From NCBI GenBank assembly GCA_024281175.1, contig JAMJTW010000034.1, forward strand, positions 33,120-97,119: a stretch of DNA of 64,000 nt, given 5' to 3'. The stretch comes from Candidatus Thiovulum imperiosus. GTDB taxonomy: Bacteria > Campylobacterota > Campylobacteria > Campylobacterales > Thiovulaceae. This document shows positions 52,976-61,559 of the stretch, piece by piece (within the stretch, counting starts at the first letter, position 1; each line of letters opens with the position of its first letter). A program made the position numbers and the translations under genes. The notes beneath the pieces are model-generated. The model was not told the DNA's origin. It did not search any database and saw only the letters and a list, made by a program, of their open reading frames with translations.

Positions 52976-53898
52976 TATTAGATTTTAGTAAACCACTCTA
53001 CATCTTAGCACCTCTTGCGGGATATACAGATTTACCATTTCGAAGAGTTGTAAAACGATTTGGAGCAGATTTAACTGTTAGTGAAATGATAAGTTCAAAT
53101 GCTCTAGTTTACGGCTCTGAAAAGACAAAAAAGATGATAGAGAAGAGTCCAAATGAGACTCCGTACTCTGTTCAGATGGCTGGTTCTGATACTGAAATAG
53201 TGAAAAGAGCAGTAGAGATTTTGAATAGAGAAGATGGAGTTGATATTATCGATTTAAATTCAGGCTGTCCAGTTCCAAAAGTTGTAAAGAGTGGAAATGG
53301 TAGCGGACTTTTAAAAGATTTGAAGAAGCTGGAAAGTGTTACAAGAACTATAAAAGAGAGTTCTACAAAAGAGCTGACTAGCGTAAAAGTTCGAATTGGA
53401 TTTGATAGTAAGTTTCCAGTAGAAATTGCAAAAGCGGTTGAAAATGGTGGAGCTGATTTTATTACAGTTCACGGTAGAACTCGAAGTGGAGGTTTCAAAT
53501 CTGAAGTAGATTATGATGCAATTGCTGAAATAAAAAGCAGTGTATCTATTCCTGTAATCGCAAATGGAGATATTACAGATTTCGAAAAAGCAAATTTTGT
53601 TTTAAATCATACAAAAGCTGATGGAGTTATGATTGGTCGAGGTGCAATTGGAAAACCTTGGCTATTTTACCAACTTCAAAAAGGTAGTGATGAGGTTTCC
53701 AAAGAGTTAAAAAGAGAGATTATTTTAGAACATTTTGACTCTATGATATATTTCTATGGTGAAAGAGGAACTGTTCTCTTTAGAAAACATCTTCACACAT
53801 ATTCTAAGGGAATTGATGGGGCTTCTGAATTTAGAAACCTTGTAAATTCTCTTGAAAATAGTGTTGAGATGAGAAGCAGTATCGAAAGATACTTTTAA
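52972..53898 (+). CDS. dus: tRNA-dihydrouridine synthase
   Basis: Reduces uridines in the tRNA D-loop. FMN-binding TIM barrel: LAPLAGYTDLPFRR, VQMAGSD, DLNSGCPVPKVVKSGNG (catalytic Cys), VKVRIGFD, TVHGRTRSGG, ANGDI, and DGVMIGRGAIGKPWLF. It is 308 residues, standard for the DusB-like group. GTG start overlapping the previous stop by four bases. Confidence 0.96.
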   Translation: MILDFSKPLYILAPLAGYTDLPFRRVVKRFGADLTVSEMISSNALVYGSEKTKKMIEKSPNETPYSVQMAGSDTEIVKRAVEILNREDGVDIIDLNSGCPVPKVVKSGNGSGLLKDLKKLESVTRTIKESSTKELTSVKVRIGFDSKFPVEIAKAVENGGADFITVHGRTRSGGFKSEVDYDAIAEIKSSVSIPVIANGDITDFEKANFVLNHTKADGVMIGRGAIGKPWLFYQLQKGSDEVSKELKREIILEHFDSMIYFYGERGTVLFRKHLHTYSKGIDGASEFRNLVNSLENSVEMRSSIERYF

Positions 53899-53900
53899 GT

Positions 53901-53923
53901 AGCTAAAATCAATTTAGCTTTTA
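53901..53923 (+). terminator. Hairpin after dus
   Basis: AGCTAAA and TTTAGCT pair around a five-base loop and are followed by TTTT. It lies directly after the dus stop and overlaps the presumed upstream element of the flagellin promoter. Confidence 0.55.
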
Positions 53924-53931
53924 GACGATAG
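53904..53931 (+). promoter_or_regulatory. Candidate sigma-28 (FliA) promoter of the flagellin gene
   Basis: TAAA, 16 bases, then GACGATAG. This approximates the FliA consensus TAAA-N15-GCCGATAA with two mismatches in the -10 element. It lies 43 bases upstream of the flagellin ATG, and flagellin genes are the classic FliA targets. Confidence 0.55.
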
Positions 53932-53973
53932 TAAAGTTAGAATTAAAACTGGAAAGATTAAGAGGGAAATATA

Positions 53974-55545
53974 ATGGGTTTTATTGTTAATACCAATGTG
54001 TCTTCTATGATAGCTGCAACTCACAGCAATCAGAATAACAGAGATCTCGGAAAATCTCTTGAGAGTTTAAGCTCAGGACTTAGAATTAATAGAGCAGCAG
54101 ATGATGCTTCAGGTCTTGCTATTGCAGACTCTCTTCGAACACAAGCAAACTCTCTAGGTCAAGCTCTTCAAAATGCAAATGATGCTGTTGGTATCATTCA
54201 AACAGCAGACAAGGCTATTGCTGAGCAAGTTGCTATCCTAGATACAATCAAGACAAAAGCAACTCAGGCTGCTCAAGATGGACAATCTTTAGAGTCTCGA
54301 AAAGCAATTCAACACGATATCAAACAACTTATGAGTCAATTAGATAATATTGCTCAATCTACAAGTTATAATGGAAAACAACTTCTTTCTGGAAACTTTA
54401 TAAATAGAGAATTCCAAGTTGGTGCTTATAGTCGAAATACTGTAATGGCTTCTATTGAAGCAACTTCTTCAGATAAAATTGGTCATGTTAGAGCAGAAAC
54501 AACTGCAATTGACTCAATTAAATCAGCTGGAACAAGTATGCTAACTTTCACAGGTTCTCATATTCCAAATGGTCAAATTACACTTGAGTCTGTTGAGATT
54601 GACTCAAAAGCTGGAACTGGTATCGGAAACCTAGCTGAAGTAATTAATAAAAACACTTCTACAATTGGTGTTACAGCTTCTTATAAAGTTGAAGTTCTTG
54701 GAAGTAAAGCTGTTGAAGATGGCTCTTCAGTTGAAAACTTATCTATCAACGGTGTTGAACTTGGAAATGTTTATGACATTAAAACAAATGATGCTGATGG
54801 TAGACTTGTAGCTACAATCAACGAAGTTCGAGACAATACAGGTGTTTTCGCTTCAATTGATGAGAGAGGACGACTTAAATTAACTTCTGATGATGGTAGA
54901 GCTATTGAAATTGGTTCTAACCCTATCACAACAACAGACGCTGATGGAAATACAACTACAAAAACTTTTGAAGATTACTTTGGAATTAAATCTGGTGAGT
55001 TCTATGGTGGAAGACTTACTTTAACTTCTATTGGTGCAGTAGATATTAGAGTTGAAGAGATGGCTGGTGGAGCTTTAGAAGCTGCTATGAATAATGGTGC
55101 AATGTCTGAAGCTAACTTCAACTTAAGAGGAACTCTTAACGGATATACAGCACTTCAATCTGATGCAATGGGTGCTTTTGCAAATGAGAACTCTCTTGAC
55201 TTCCCAGGAATTGATAACATCAATGATGATGATTACATCTTAACAGCTGGTGCAACAACTCTTGAAGGTGCTTTTTCTCTAATGGATATCGCAGACTCTG
55301 CAATTAAACAACTTGACCTTAATCGTTCAAACCTTGGTTCTGTTCAAAATGAGTTAGAAGCTGCTATTAGAAATATTGCTGTTACTCAAACAAATGTTAA
55401 AGCGTCTGAGTCTCAAATTAGAGATGTTGATTTCGCAACAGAGACTGCAAACTTCTCTAAATTAAATATTCTTGTTCAATCTGGAAGTTATGCTTTAACT
55501 CAAGCTAATGCTGTTCAACAAAACATCTTAAAACTTCTTCAATAA
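53974..55545 (+). CDS. flaA: Flagellin
   Basis: Filament subunit, 523 residues. The conserved N-terminal D0/D1 region (GFIVNTNVSSMIAATHSNQN, LSSGLRINRAADDASGLAIA) and C-terminal region (ESQIRDVDFATETANFSKLN, QANAVQQNILKLLQ) are intact. The central variable region (about 180-420) is surface exposed. The N-terminal TLR5-relevant stretch follows the epsilon type (ADKAIAEQVAILDTIKTKAT), which in relatives escapes TLR5. GAGGGAAATATA is the ribosome-binding site. It is expressed alone, preceded by a FliA-like promoter. Confidence 0.96.
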   Translation: MGFIVNTNVSSMIAATHSNQNNRDLGKSLESLSSGLRINRAADDASGLAIADSLRTQANSLGQALQNANDAVGIIQTADKAIAEQVAILDTIKTKATQAAQDGQSLESRKAIQHDIKQLMSQLDNIAQSTSYNGKQLLSGNFINREFQVGAYSRNTVMASIEATSSDKIGHVRAETTAIDSIKSAGTSMLTFTGSHIPNGQITLESVEIDSKAGTGIGNLAEVINKNTSTIGVTASYKVEVLGSKAVEDGSSVENLSINGVELGNVYDIKTNDADGRLVATINEVRDNTGVFASIDERGRLKLTSDDGRAIEIGSNPITTTDADGNTTTKTFEDYFGIKSGEFYGGRLTLTSIGAVDIRVEEMAGGALEAAMNNGAMSEANFNLRGTLNGYTALQSDAMGAFANENSLDFPGIDNINDDDYILTAGATTLEGAFSLMDIADSAIKQLDLNRSNLGSVQNELEAAIRNIAVTQTNVKASESQIRDVDFATETANFSKLNILVQSGSYALTQANAVQQNILKLLQ

Positions 55546-55551
55546 TATTTT

Positions 55552-56109
55552 TTGAACAAATTTCAATTTAGAAAAGATGGTTTAAAAAAATTGAAGTCTC
55601 TCTCTTCTCGAGAGAGAAAACTCTTCTCACAAAAAGTTTCTAAAAAACTAAATTTTTTCCTTTCAAAACAGAAATTCAAATCTATACTTTTCTACTATCC
55701 ACTATCTTTTGAACCAGATATTAGAAACTCTATCTATTTCTGGAAAAGAGCTAAAAAAGATATTTTCTTACCTAAAATTGAGGTAGAGAGCTTCAAAATG
55801 GTGAAACTCCGACTTCCTTTAGAAAAGAGTTCTTTTGGAACTTTGGAGAGTAGGAATTCTAAAGTAAAAATTTTCAGAGTAGATATCATGGTAGTTCCAG
55901 TAATTGGCGTAGACTCAAAAATGCGAAGAGTTGGATTTGGAAAGGGAATGTATGATAGATTTTTTGAGACTCTAAAAAACCGTCCAAAAGTGGTATTTCT
56001 CCAACTATTAAAGCATAAATCTAAAATAGAAATTGGAGAAAAACATGACATAGTAGGAGACTACTACTTTTACCAACCTAATATAAAAAATAGAGATGAG
56101 AAGACATAA
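55552..56109 (+). CDS. 5-formyltetrahydrofolate cyclo-ligase family protein
   Basis: Converts 5-formyl-THF to 5,10-methenyl-THF with ATP. Seen: N-terminal KLNFFLSKQKFKSILFYYPL, EPDIR, FLPKIE, and the signature VVPVIGVDSKMRRVGFGKGM with YDRF. It is 185 residues, normal. TTG start six bases after flagellin. The 3' end overlaps the convergent mlaE by 40 bases. Family assignment is good; activity is assumed. Confidence 0.85.
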   Translation: MNKFQFRKDGLKKLKSLSSRERKLFSQKVSKKLNFFLSKQKFKSILFYYPLSFEPDIRNSIYFWKRAKKDIFLPKIEVESFKMVKLRLPLEKSSFGTLESRNSKVKIFRVDIMVVPVIGVDSKMRRVGFGKGMYDRFFETLKNRPKVVFLQLLKHKSKIEIGEKHDIVGDYYFYQPNIKNRDEKT

Positions 56110-56864
56110 TTTACAGCAAAGAGAGAGACAGAAGAGACAACAACTGCTTTAGTTGTAGACTCACCTACACCTTTTGCACCTCCAGAAGTGTGATATCCGA
56201 CATAAGCACCTATCATACCAATTACAAGACCAAAAGCGATAGATTTTACAATACCAGAGTAGATATCTGAAAATGAGATAAGTTTCTGAATAACTTCTTG
56301 ATAGGTTGTTGGATTTAGTTCTAAAACTTGGGTAGAAATTATAAAAGCACTTACATTTGAGAGAAAGTCAAAGAGAATTACTAAAAGAGGAACTGCTAAA
56401 GTTGTTGCAATAACTCTTGGAATGATGAGGTACTCTCTTGAGTCTATTCCAAGAATATCGATAGCATCTATCTGTTCTGTTACTCTCATTGTTCCAAGTT
56501 CAGCACTCATAGCAGAAATTGCTCTACTAATGACCATTAGAGTTGCAAATACTGGACCAAGCTCTTTTGTGATAGAGACAAAAATTGTGTACCCCATAAA
56601 GTTTTCAGCACCAAACTGTTTAAATCCGCTATACAACTGTACTGCTTCAACCATTCCTGTAAAAATAGCAGTTAAAGCGATAACACCCCAAGATTGGACA
56701 CCAATTATCTCTATCTGTTTAATTATCAATCCAACTCTATAAGGTGGTGATAGAAATAGAGGTATAAGTTTTAAATAGAAAATAGTGAAGTGTCCAACTA
56801 CTGGAACAAGTGTGAGAAAATTTAAGGCTGATTTTCCAAAGAACTCAAATATAGTATTCAACAA
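56070..56864 (-). CDS. mlaE: MlaE family ABC transporter permease
   Basis: Phospholipid-transport permease of the Mla system that maintains outer-membrane asymmetry. Five to six membrane helices in 264 residues. Family motifs include ALTAIFTGMVEAVQLY, ELGPVFATLMVISRAISAMS, AELGTMRVTEQIDAI and the C-terminal GYHTSGGAKGVGESTTKAVV. TTG start with AAAGGAG upstream. mlaF, mlaD and mlaC are not in the window; the upstream gene is the STAS-CheX protein, six bases away. Confidence 0.92.
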   Translation of the reverse strand: MLNTIFEFFGKSALNFLTLVPVVGHFTIFYLKLIPLFLSPPYRVGLIIKQIEIIGVQSWGVIALTAIFTGMVEAVQLYSGFKQFGAENFMGYTIFVSITKELGPVFATLMVISRAISAMSAELGTMRVTEQIDAIDILGIDSREYLIIPRVIATTLAVPLLVILFDFLSNVSAFIISTQVLELNPTTYQEVIQKLISFSDIYSGIVKSIAFGLVIGMIGAYVGYHTSGGAKGVGESTTKAVVVSSVSLFAVNYVFSSLFFILGW

Positions 56865-56870
56865 TCTCCT

Positions 56871-58298
56871 TTATCTTGTTAGAAAAAATGTAAACTCTTC
56901 TTGACCAAAATTAAAACTCATCTGAACTCCTCTACTTTTAATAGGAAGATAGTAGTTTAAATCATCAAGAGAGGAGTAAGTTCTAGGTAGGGTGATTGAG
57001 ATATTAACTTTTTCATTTACAAATTTCTGTTTTACTCGTCCAGCAATAATATTGACAAGTTCACCAAGAGAGTCTAAAACATCAGAGAGTCGATATATCT
57101 CTTCACCCAACATCATTGAACAGCTTCTTTTTGCTAAATTATATGGAAAAATTAGAATTATAATGCCATCTAAGTCTCCAGAAAAACCGATAGAACTTGC
57201 TAAATGTTTTCTTTTTTGTCCTCCGTCAAGATGCTGTATTTTTGGGGTTGAACTCTTTATAGCAGGAATATTTAACATCATTTCCAGAGTTAAAACAACG
57301 GAATTTACAAAATTTGGAAGATGATTTACAAGCTGTTTACTTATATCTCTTCTCTCTGCAATATCTCTATTTATAGAACCACCTAAAGCGTGAAGAAGGG
57401 CTTTGTCTAATATTAAATCATCTAATTTATTGAAGATATGAACTCCACTCTTTTCTAACTTGTCTTTAATTTTGTCAGTTCTACTTTTGTATTGCATATT
57501 TACAACTGCTATGGAAATTCTATTACCATGCTTAAATAAATTTTCAAAAAAGTAACGAACTTTTGCATTCATACCAACAACACTTTTCATATCAAATATA
57601 AAAAGTTTAAAACCCATCTTTAGAGCTTTTTGATGATAGTTATAATCAAATTGCCTACCAATATCAGAGTCCAAATATCCATCAAGAATGTAGATTACAG
57701 CATTTCCACTAATTCTTGCTAAAGGAATTATGTTTTTAACAGAACCTATATAAGTTTTACTTATTACATACTTATAATCTTTTTTACAATGAAGTTCAAA
57801 GTCTCTCCTATTGTGGACAACAGTTGGAGTGTAATCTCTCTCAAAAAGTTCTAAACTTTGAAGATTTTTCTGCTCATAATCTAAATTCCAGATAAGAATG
57901 GAGTTTTGGTCTTTCTCTTTTCTTTTATTGCTTGTAAAAAGCATAGCTATTTCCAATGTTTCATATAGAGAGAAATCCATTTTTTCTGGAAATGCCCGTC
58001 TAATAGCAATATAATTCTTATTATCATAATCACAAATTCCAACTCCTAAAGGAGTTGGGTCTAGTGCTTTTCTAACTTTCTTTAAATCTTCTAAAATAAT
58101 TCTTAAACCATTAGAATTAAAAAACACTACTTCTTTAAAAGAGATAAGAAGTAATTTGATACCATCTTTTTTAATGTCATTAATAACTTTTATTCTTTCT
58201 ACTGTATAATCAATATTAATAATACTTGGAGCTGTATGAGAGTCCATAAAACCAACTGGAGCATATACCATAACACTCTCTCTTATGGAAAATTTCAT
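56871..58298 (-). CDS. STAS-like / CheX-like fusion protein
   Basis: 475 residues. The N-terminus (1-120) has an anti-sigma-antagonist-like fold (VMVYAPVGFMDSHTAPSIIN, then LLISFKEVVFFNSNGLRIIL). The middle (140-300) shows a second STAS-like unit (LFIFDMKSVVGMNAKVRYFF). The C-terminus (about 310-475) matches the CheX phosphatase: SSIGFSGDLDGIIILIFPYN, then the ExxN signature in LGELVNIIAGRVKQKF. CheX dephosphorylates CheY-P. A fusion of STAS-like units to CheX is what I would expect only in Campylobacterota-type chemotaxis proteins. It is divergent from ung and upstream of mlaE. Confidence 0.7.
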   Translation of the reverse strand: MKFSIRESVMVYAPVGFMDSHTAPSIINIDYTVERIKVINDIKKDGIKLLLISFKEVVFFNSNGLRIILEDLKKVRKALDPTPLGVGICDYDNKNYIAIRRAFPEKMDFSLYETLEIAMLFTSNKRKEKDQNSILIWNLDYEQKNLQSLELFERDYTPTVVHNRRDFELHCKKDYKYVISKTYIGSVKNIIPLARISGNAVIYILDGYLDSDIGRQFDYNYHQKALKMGFKLFIFDMKSVVGMNAKVRYFFENLFKHGNRISIAVVNMQYKSRTDKIKDKLEKSGVHIFNKLDDLILDKALLHALGGSINRDIAERRDISKQLVNHLPNFVNSVVLTLEMMLNIPAIKSSTPKIQHLDGGQKRKHLASSIGFSGDLDGIIILIFPYNLAKRSCSMMLGEEIYRLSDVLDSLGELVNIIAGRVKQKFVNEKVNISITLPRTYSSLDDLNYYLPIKSRGVQMSFNFGQEEFTFFLTR

Positions 58299-58409
58299 GC
58301 TTCACTCTTTATTAAAAACTTGTTTCATTTTATCATAATTACTCTTTTACTAGATATCTCTATTGCAATTTCTAAACATTTCTAATAAAATAGGATAAAA
58401 AGTATATTT

Positions 58410-59087
58410 ATGTCTTCAAATGGTAAATTTCCAGATGATTGGTACTCATATTTAAAAGACGATTTTCAAAAAGAGAGTTTTAAGCAGTTGCGAAAATTTG
58501 TCTCTCAAGAGAGAATTACATATAAGATATTTCCAGAGCAAGAAGATATTTTTAGAGCATTTATTGAGACACCATTTGAGAAGCTGAAAGTTGTTATTCT
58601 TGGACAAGACCCATATCATGGTAGAAATCAAGCTCACGGTCTAGCTTTTTCAGTTCAAGACAATACTCCAATTCCTCCATCTTTAAGAAATATATTTCAA
58701 GAGTTGCACTCTGATTTAAATATAGAAACTCCTCAAAATGGTAATTTAATTGAGTGGGCTAGAAGAGGTGTTTTTCTCTTAAATACTGTTTTAACAGTAC
58801 GAGAAAAAGAGGCTCATTCTCATAAAAATAGGGGTTGGGAAGAGTTTACAGACTCTGTAATAGAGAAAATTTCAACAGAAAAGAGTGGAGTTGTATTTAT
58901 TTTATGGGGAAGACCAGCTGGAGAGAAGAGAAAACTTATAGATGAGTCAAAACATTTTGTCATCACTTCACCTCATCCATCACCATTATCAGCATTGAGG
59001 GGCTTTTTTGGAAGCAGACCATTTTCAAAAACAAATAGTTATTTAAAAAGTGTAGGAGCAGTTCCAATAAATTGGAAGTTGAGTTGA
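58410..59087 (+). CDS. ung: Uracil-DNA glycosylase
   Basis: Removes uracil from DNA. Family 1: catalytic VVILGQDPYHG, AHGLAFSV, FLLNTVLTVREKEAHSHKNR, FILWGRPAG and the DNA-intercalating HPSPLSA. It is 225 residues, normal. A 111-base promoter region separates it from the divergent STAS-CheX gene. Confidence 0.97.
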   Translation: MSSNGKFPDDWYSYLKDDFQKESFKQLRKFVSQERITYKIFPEQEDIFRAFIETPFEKLKVVILGQDPYHGRNQAHGLAFSVQDNTPIPPSLRNIFQELHSDLNIETPQNGNLIEWARRGVFLLNTVLTVREKEAHSHKNRGWEEFTDSVIEKISTEKSGVVFILWGRPAGEKRKLIDESKHFVITSPHPSPLSALRGFFGSRPFSKTNSYLKSVGAVPINWKLS

Positions 59088-59956
59088 AGTTTCTTCAAAA
59101 AACAAAACAGGTTTTTTCTCTAATATTCAAAGCATTTGACATCTTTTTTGATATAGAGCTTGTCTATTATGCAAGTAGTTTAAGTTTTTACACAATATTT
59201 TCAATTGTTCCTCTTGTAATAATCCTCTTTTCTATTTTTACAAAACTACCATCTTTCGACTCTCTCTACTCTGATATTCAAGTTTTTGTTTTTGAACATA
59301 TCCTTCCATCTCATAAAGATGTCATTCACAACTATATAGATATGTTTATTTCAAACTCCACAAAAGTTGAGATTATGGGAGTATTTTATGTTCTCTTCAC
59401 TTCTATCATGTTTTTTCAAAACTACGAATATATTGTAAATAGAATGTTCCACTCAAAAACACGAAGTTTCTGGAGTTCTCTAACTCTATATTGGACAATG
59501 ATAACTCTACTTCCAATAGTTCTTATCTCTTCCATATATCTCTCTGTTCACTTCTATCACATTTTAGAGGATAGTGGTTTCTCTTTTGGAAATTCCTCTT
59601 TTCCAATTCCATATCCATTTTTCATGATTTGGTTTCTCTTTTTTGTTAGTTATAAAATTTCTATTACAGTTGAGATAAAAACTAGGGTTGTGGTTCTTTC
59701 CTCTTTTGTAGCTTCGGCAAGTTGGGAGTTGGCCAAAAGTGGATTTGTATATTATGTACTATACAACACAACCTACTTTTCAATTTACGGCTCTTTCTCA
59801 ATTTTGATGTTTTTCTTTTTATGGATTTATCTCTCTTGGATAATTTTTCTTTACGGTCTGAAGTTAGCACATCTTCTAAGTGGTGGAATTATTAGAGAGA
59901 AAAATGAAGACGTAGATTTACAGATAGAGCTGAAAAGAGGAAAAAGAAAATTATAA
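59084..59956 (+). CDS. YihY/BrkB family membrane protein
   Basis: About 290 residues with six hydrophobic segments and the family motifs VYYASSLSFYTIFSIVPLVI, SWELAKSGFVYYV, YGSFSILMFFFLWIYLSWII. It ends in a charged tail. It was once annotated as RNase BN; the family's function is unsettled (exporter or envelope role). The start is TTG 59084 in the TTGA overlap with ung; TTG 59072 is four codons longer. It lies ten bases before murJ. Confidence 0.88.
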   Translation: MKFLQKTKQVFSLIFKAFDIFFDIELVYYASSLSFYTIFSIVPLVIILFSIFTKLPSFDSLYSDIQVFVFEHILPSHKDVIHNYIDMFISNSTKVEIMGVFYVLFTSIMFFQNYEYIVNRMFHSKTRSFWSSLTLYWTMITLLPIVLISSIYLSVHFYHILEDSGFSFGNSSFPIPYPFFMIWFLFFVSYKISITVEIKTRVVVLSSFVASASWELAKSGFVYYVLYNTTYFSIYGSFSILMFFFLWIYLSWIIFLYGLKLAHLLSGGIIREKNEDVDLQIELKRGKRKL

Positions 59957-59966
59957 AGGGTCTTTT

Positions 59967-61364
59967 TTGATAAAAGCGATATTTAGCAATAGCAGTGGTG
60001 TTTTAGTTAGTAGGGTTTTTGGCTTTATTCGAGATATGTTGATGGCTTCAACTCTTGGAGTCAATATCTTTACAGATATATTTTTTGTAGCTTTTCAACT
60101 TCCAAATCTTTTTAGAAGAATTTTTGGAGAAGGTGCATTTTCACAGGCATTTATACCATCTTTTGTAAGAGCAAAGAGAAAAATTCTCTTTTCAGCAGTT
60201 GTATTTTACAAACTTATGTTTGCTCTACTTCTCTTAACTTCTACTGTTTTTATTTTTGATTTTGAAGTTACAAAAACTATTGCTATTGGGTTTTCTGATG
60301 AAAATATAGAGAAAGCTACTCTTTTTGTGAAAATAAATTTTCTATATCTTACCCTCATCTTTCTTGTCACATTTCTTTCAGCATTTCTACACTATAAAGA
60401 GCATTTTGCAACAACTTCTTTTTCTACGGTTCTGCTAAATCTCTCCATGATAACAGCACTACTATTTGCTAAAGGTGAAGAACCTGAAATAGCTATCTAC
60501 ATTTTAAGCATTTCTGTCATTGTTGGTGGAGTACTTCAAGTTTTAGCTCACATTTTAGCTATCCACCTTAAATCTTTAAATCGTGTTGCTTTTGGAGGCT
60601 TAAATAGAGTTAGAGATTTCCGAAAAGTGAAAAGGGAATCAAACAGATTTTTTAATAAATTTTTCTTAGCAATTTGGGGTGGGGCAACTGCACAAATATC
60701 CTCTTTCTTAGATACTCTCATCGCCTCTTTTTTAGTAACAGGTTCAATAAGTTATCTCTATTATGCAAATAGGATTTTTCAATTTCCTCTTGCACTTTTT
60801 GCAATTGCTATAAGTGTAGCTATCTTTCCAAAAGTATCAAAGTTTTTAAAAGAGAGTAGTGGAGAGGAGAGAGCTGAAAAGATATTTCAGAACTCTTTTT
60901 GGCTTCTGCTCTATCTTCTTCTTTCAGCAACTATGGTTGGTATCTACTTTTCAGAAGAGATAGTGTGGCTACTTTATGAAAGAGGGGCATTTTCAAGAGA
61001 AGATACTTTAAATACAGCAGTAGTTTTAACTTTCTATCTTATGGGACTCTCTATTTTTGGAGTTGCAAAACTATTTTCACTGTGGCTTTTTGCAAAAGAG
61101 AAGATAGGAACTTCGGCAAAAATAGCAACTTACGCTCTATTTATAAAGATATTTTTTGCAATTATCTTAATTCAAGATTTTGGTGTTTCTGGTTTAGCAC
61201 TCTCAACAACAATTAGTAGTCTCTTTTTACTTCTCTTTACTCTACATGAATTTGGCTGGAATAGGTTTGGTAGAGTTTTAAAAAGCAGATATGCTCTATT
61301 TCTCTTTCCATATTTAGGAGTTTTATTTACAATATTGTACATAAGCTTGGAGCTGACCAAATAG
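59967..61364 (+). CDS. murJ: Lipid II flippase MurJ
   Basis: MOP-superfamily transporter that flips the peptidoglycan precursor lipid II. 465 residues with about 12-13 membrane helices. Typical N-terminus NSSGVLVSRVFGFIRDMLMA, then FQLPNLFRRIFGEGAFSQAF, and the mid-protein FPLALFAIAISVAIFPKVSK. Cell wall synthesis gene; essential. TTG start shortly after the BrkB-like gene. The region after the stop holds family B repeats. Confidence 0.95.
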   Translation: MIKAIFSNSSGVLVSRVFGFIRDMLMASTLGVNIFTDIFFVAFQLPNLFRRIFGEGAFSQAFIPSFVRAKRKILFSAVVFYKLMFALLLLTSTVFIFDFEVTKTIAIGFSDENIEKATLFVKINFLYLTLIFLVTFLSAFLHYKEHFATTSFSTVLLNLSMITALLFAKGEEPEIAIYILSISVIVGGVLQVLAHILAIHLKSLNRVAFGGLNRVRDFRKVKRESNRFFNKFFLAIWGGATAQISSFLDTLIASFLVTGSISYLYYANRIFQFPLALFAIAISVAIFPKVSKFLKESSGEERAEKIFQNSFWLLLYLLLSATMVGIYFSEEIVWLLYERGAFSREDTLNTAVVLTFYLMGLSIFGVAKLFSLWLFAKEKIGTSAKIATYALFIKIFFAIILIQDFGVSGLALSTTISSLFLLLFTLHEFGWNRFGRVLKSRYALFLFPYLGVLFTILYISLELTK

Positions 61365-61430
61365 CTGTCACCTCAACTGGAGCGAAAGTAAAGCAAACAT
61401 ATCACTTAGTTCTAATTATTCAAAGATTTC

Positions 61431-61547
61431 TCAATCGCTTCACTCATGTCGAAATGACAAAAACGAGGACGAAGTCGTCATTTCGAACCCTTTAGGGTGA
61501 GAAATCTTTTACATCACTTCAAGTAAAATGATAAGTTTCCAAGATTT
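61431..61547. repeat. Repeat family B, two half units
   Basis: A right half (AAGATTTCTCAATCGCTTCA, then TGTCGAAATGAC, 61431-61457) is followed by an 18-base spacer. A left half follows (GTCATTTCGAACCCTTTAGG, GTGAGAAATCTT, then AAGTTTCCAAGATTT, 61476-61547). The layout is the same as in the array at the right edge. It fills the gap between murJ and the BcsB-like gene, together with 61365-61430, in which I see nothing else. Confidence 0.85.
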
Positions 61548-61559
61548 TTGGCACAGTTG

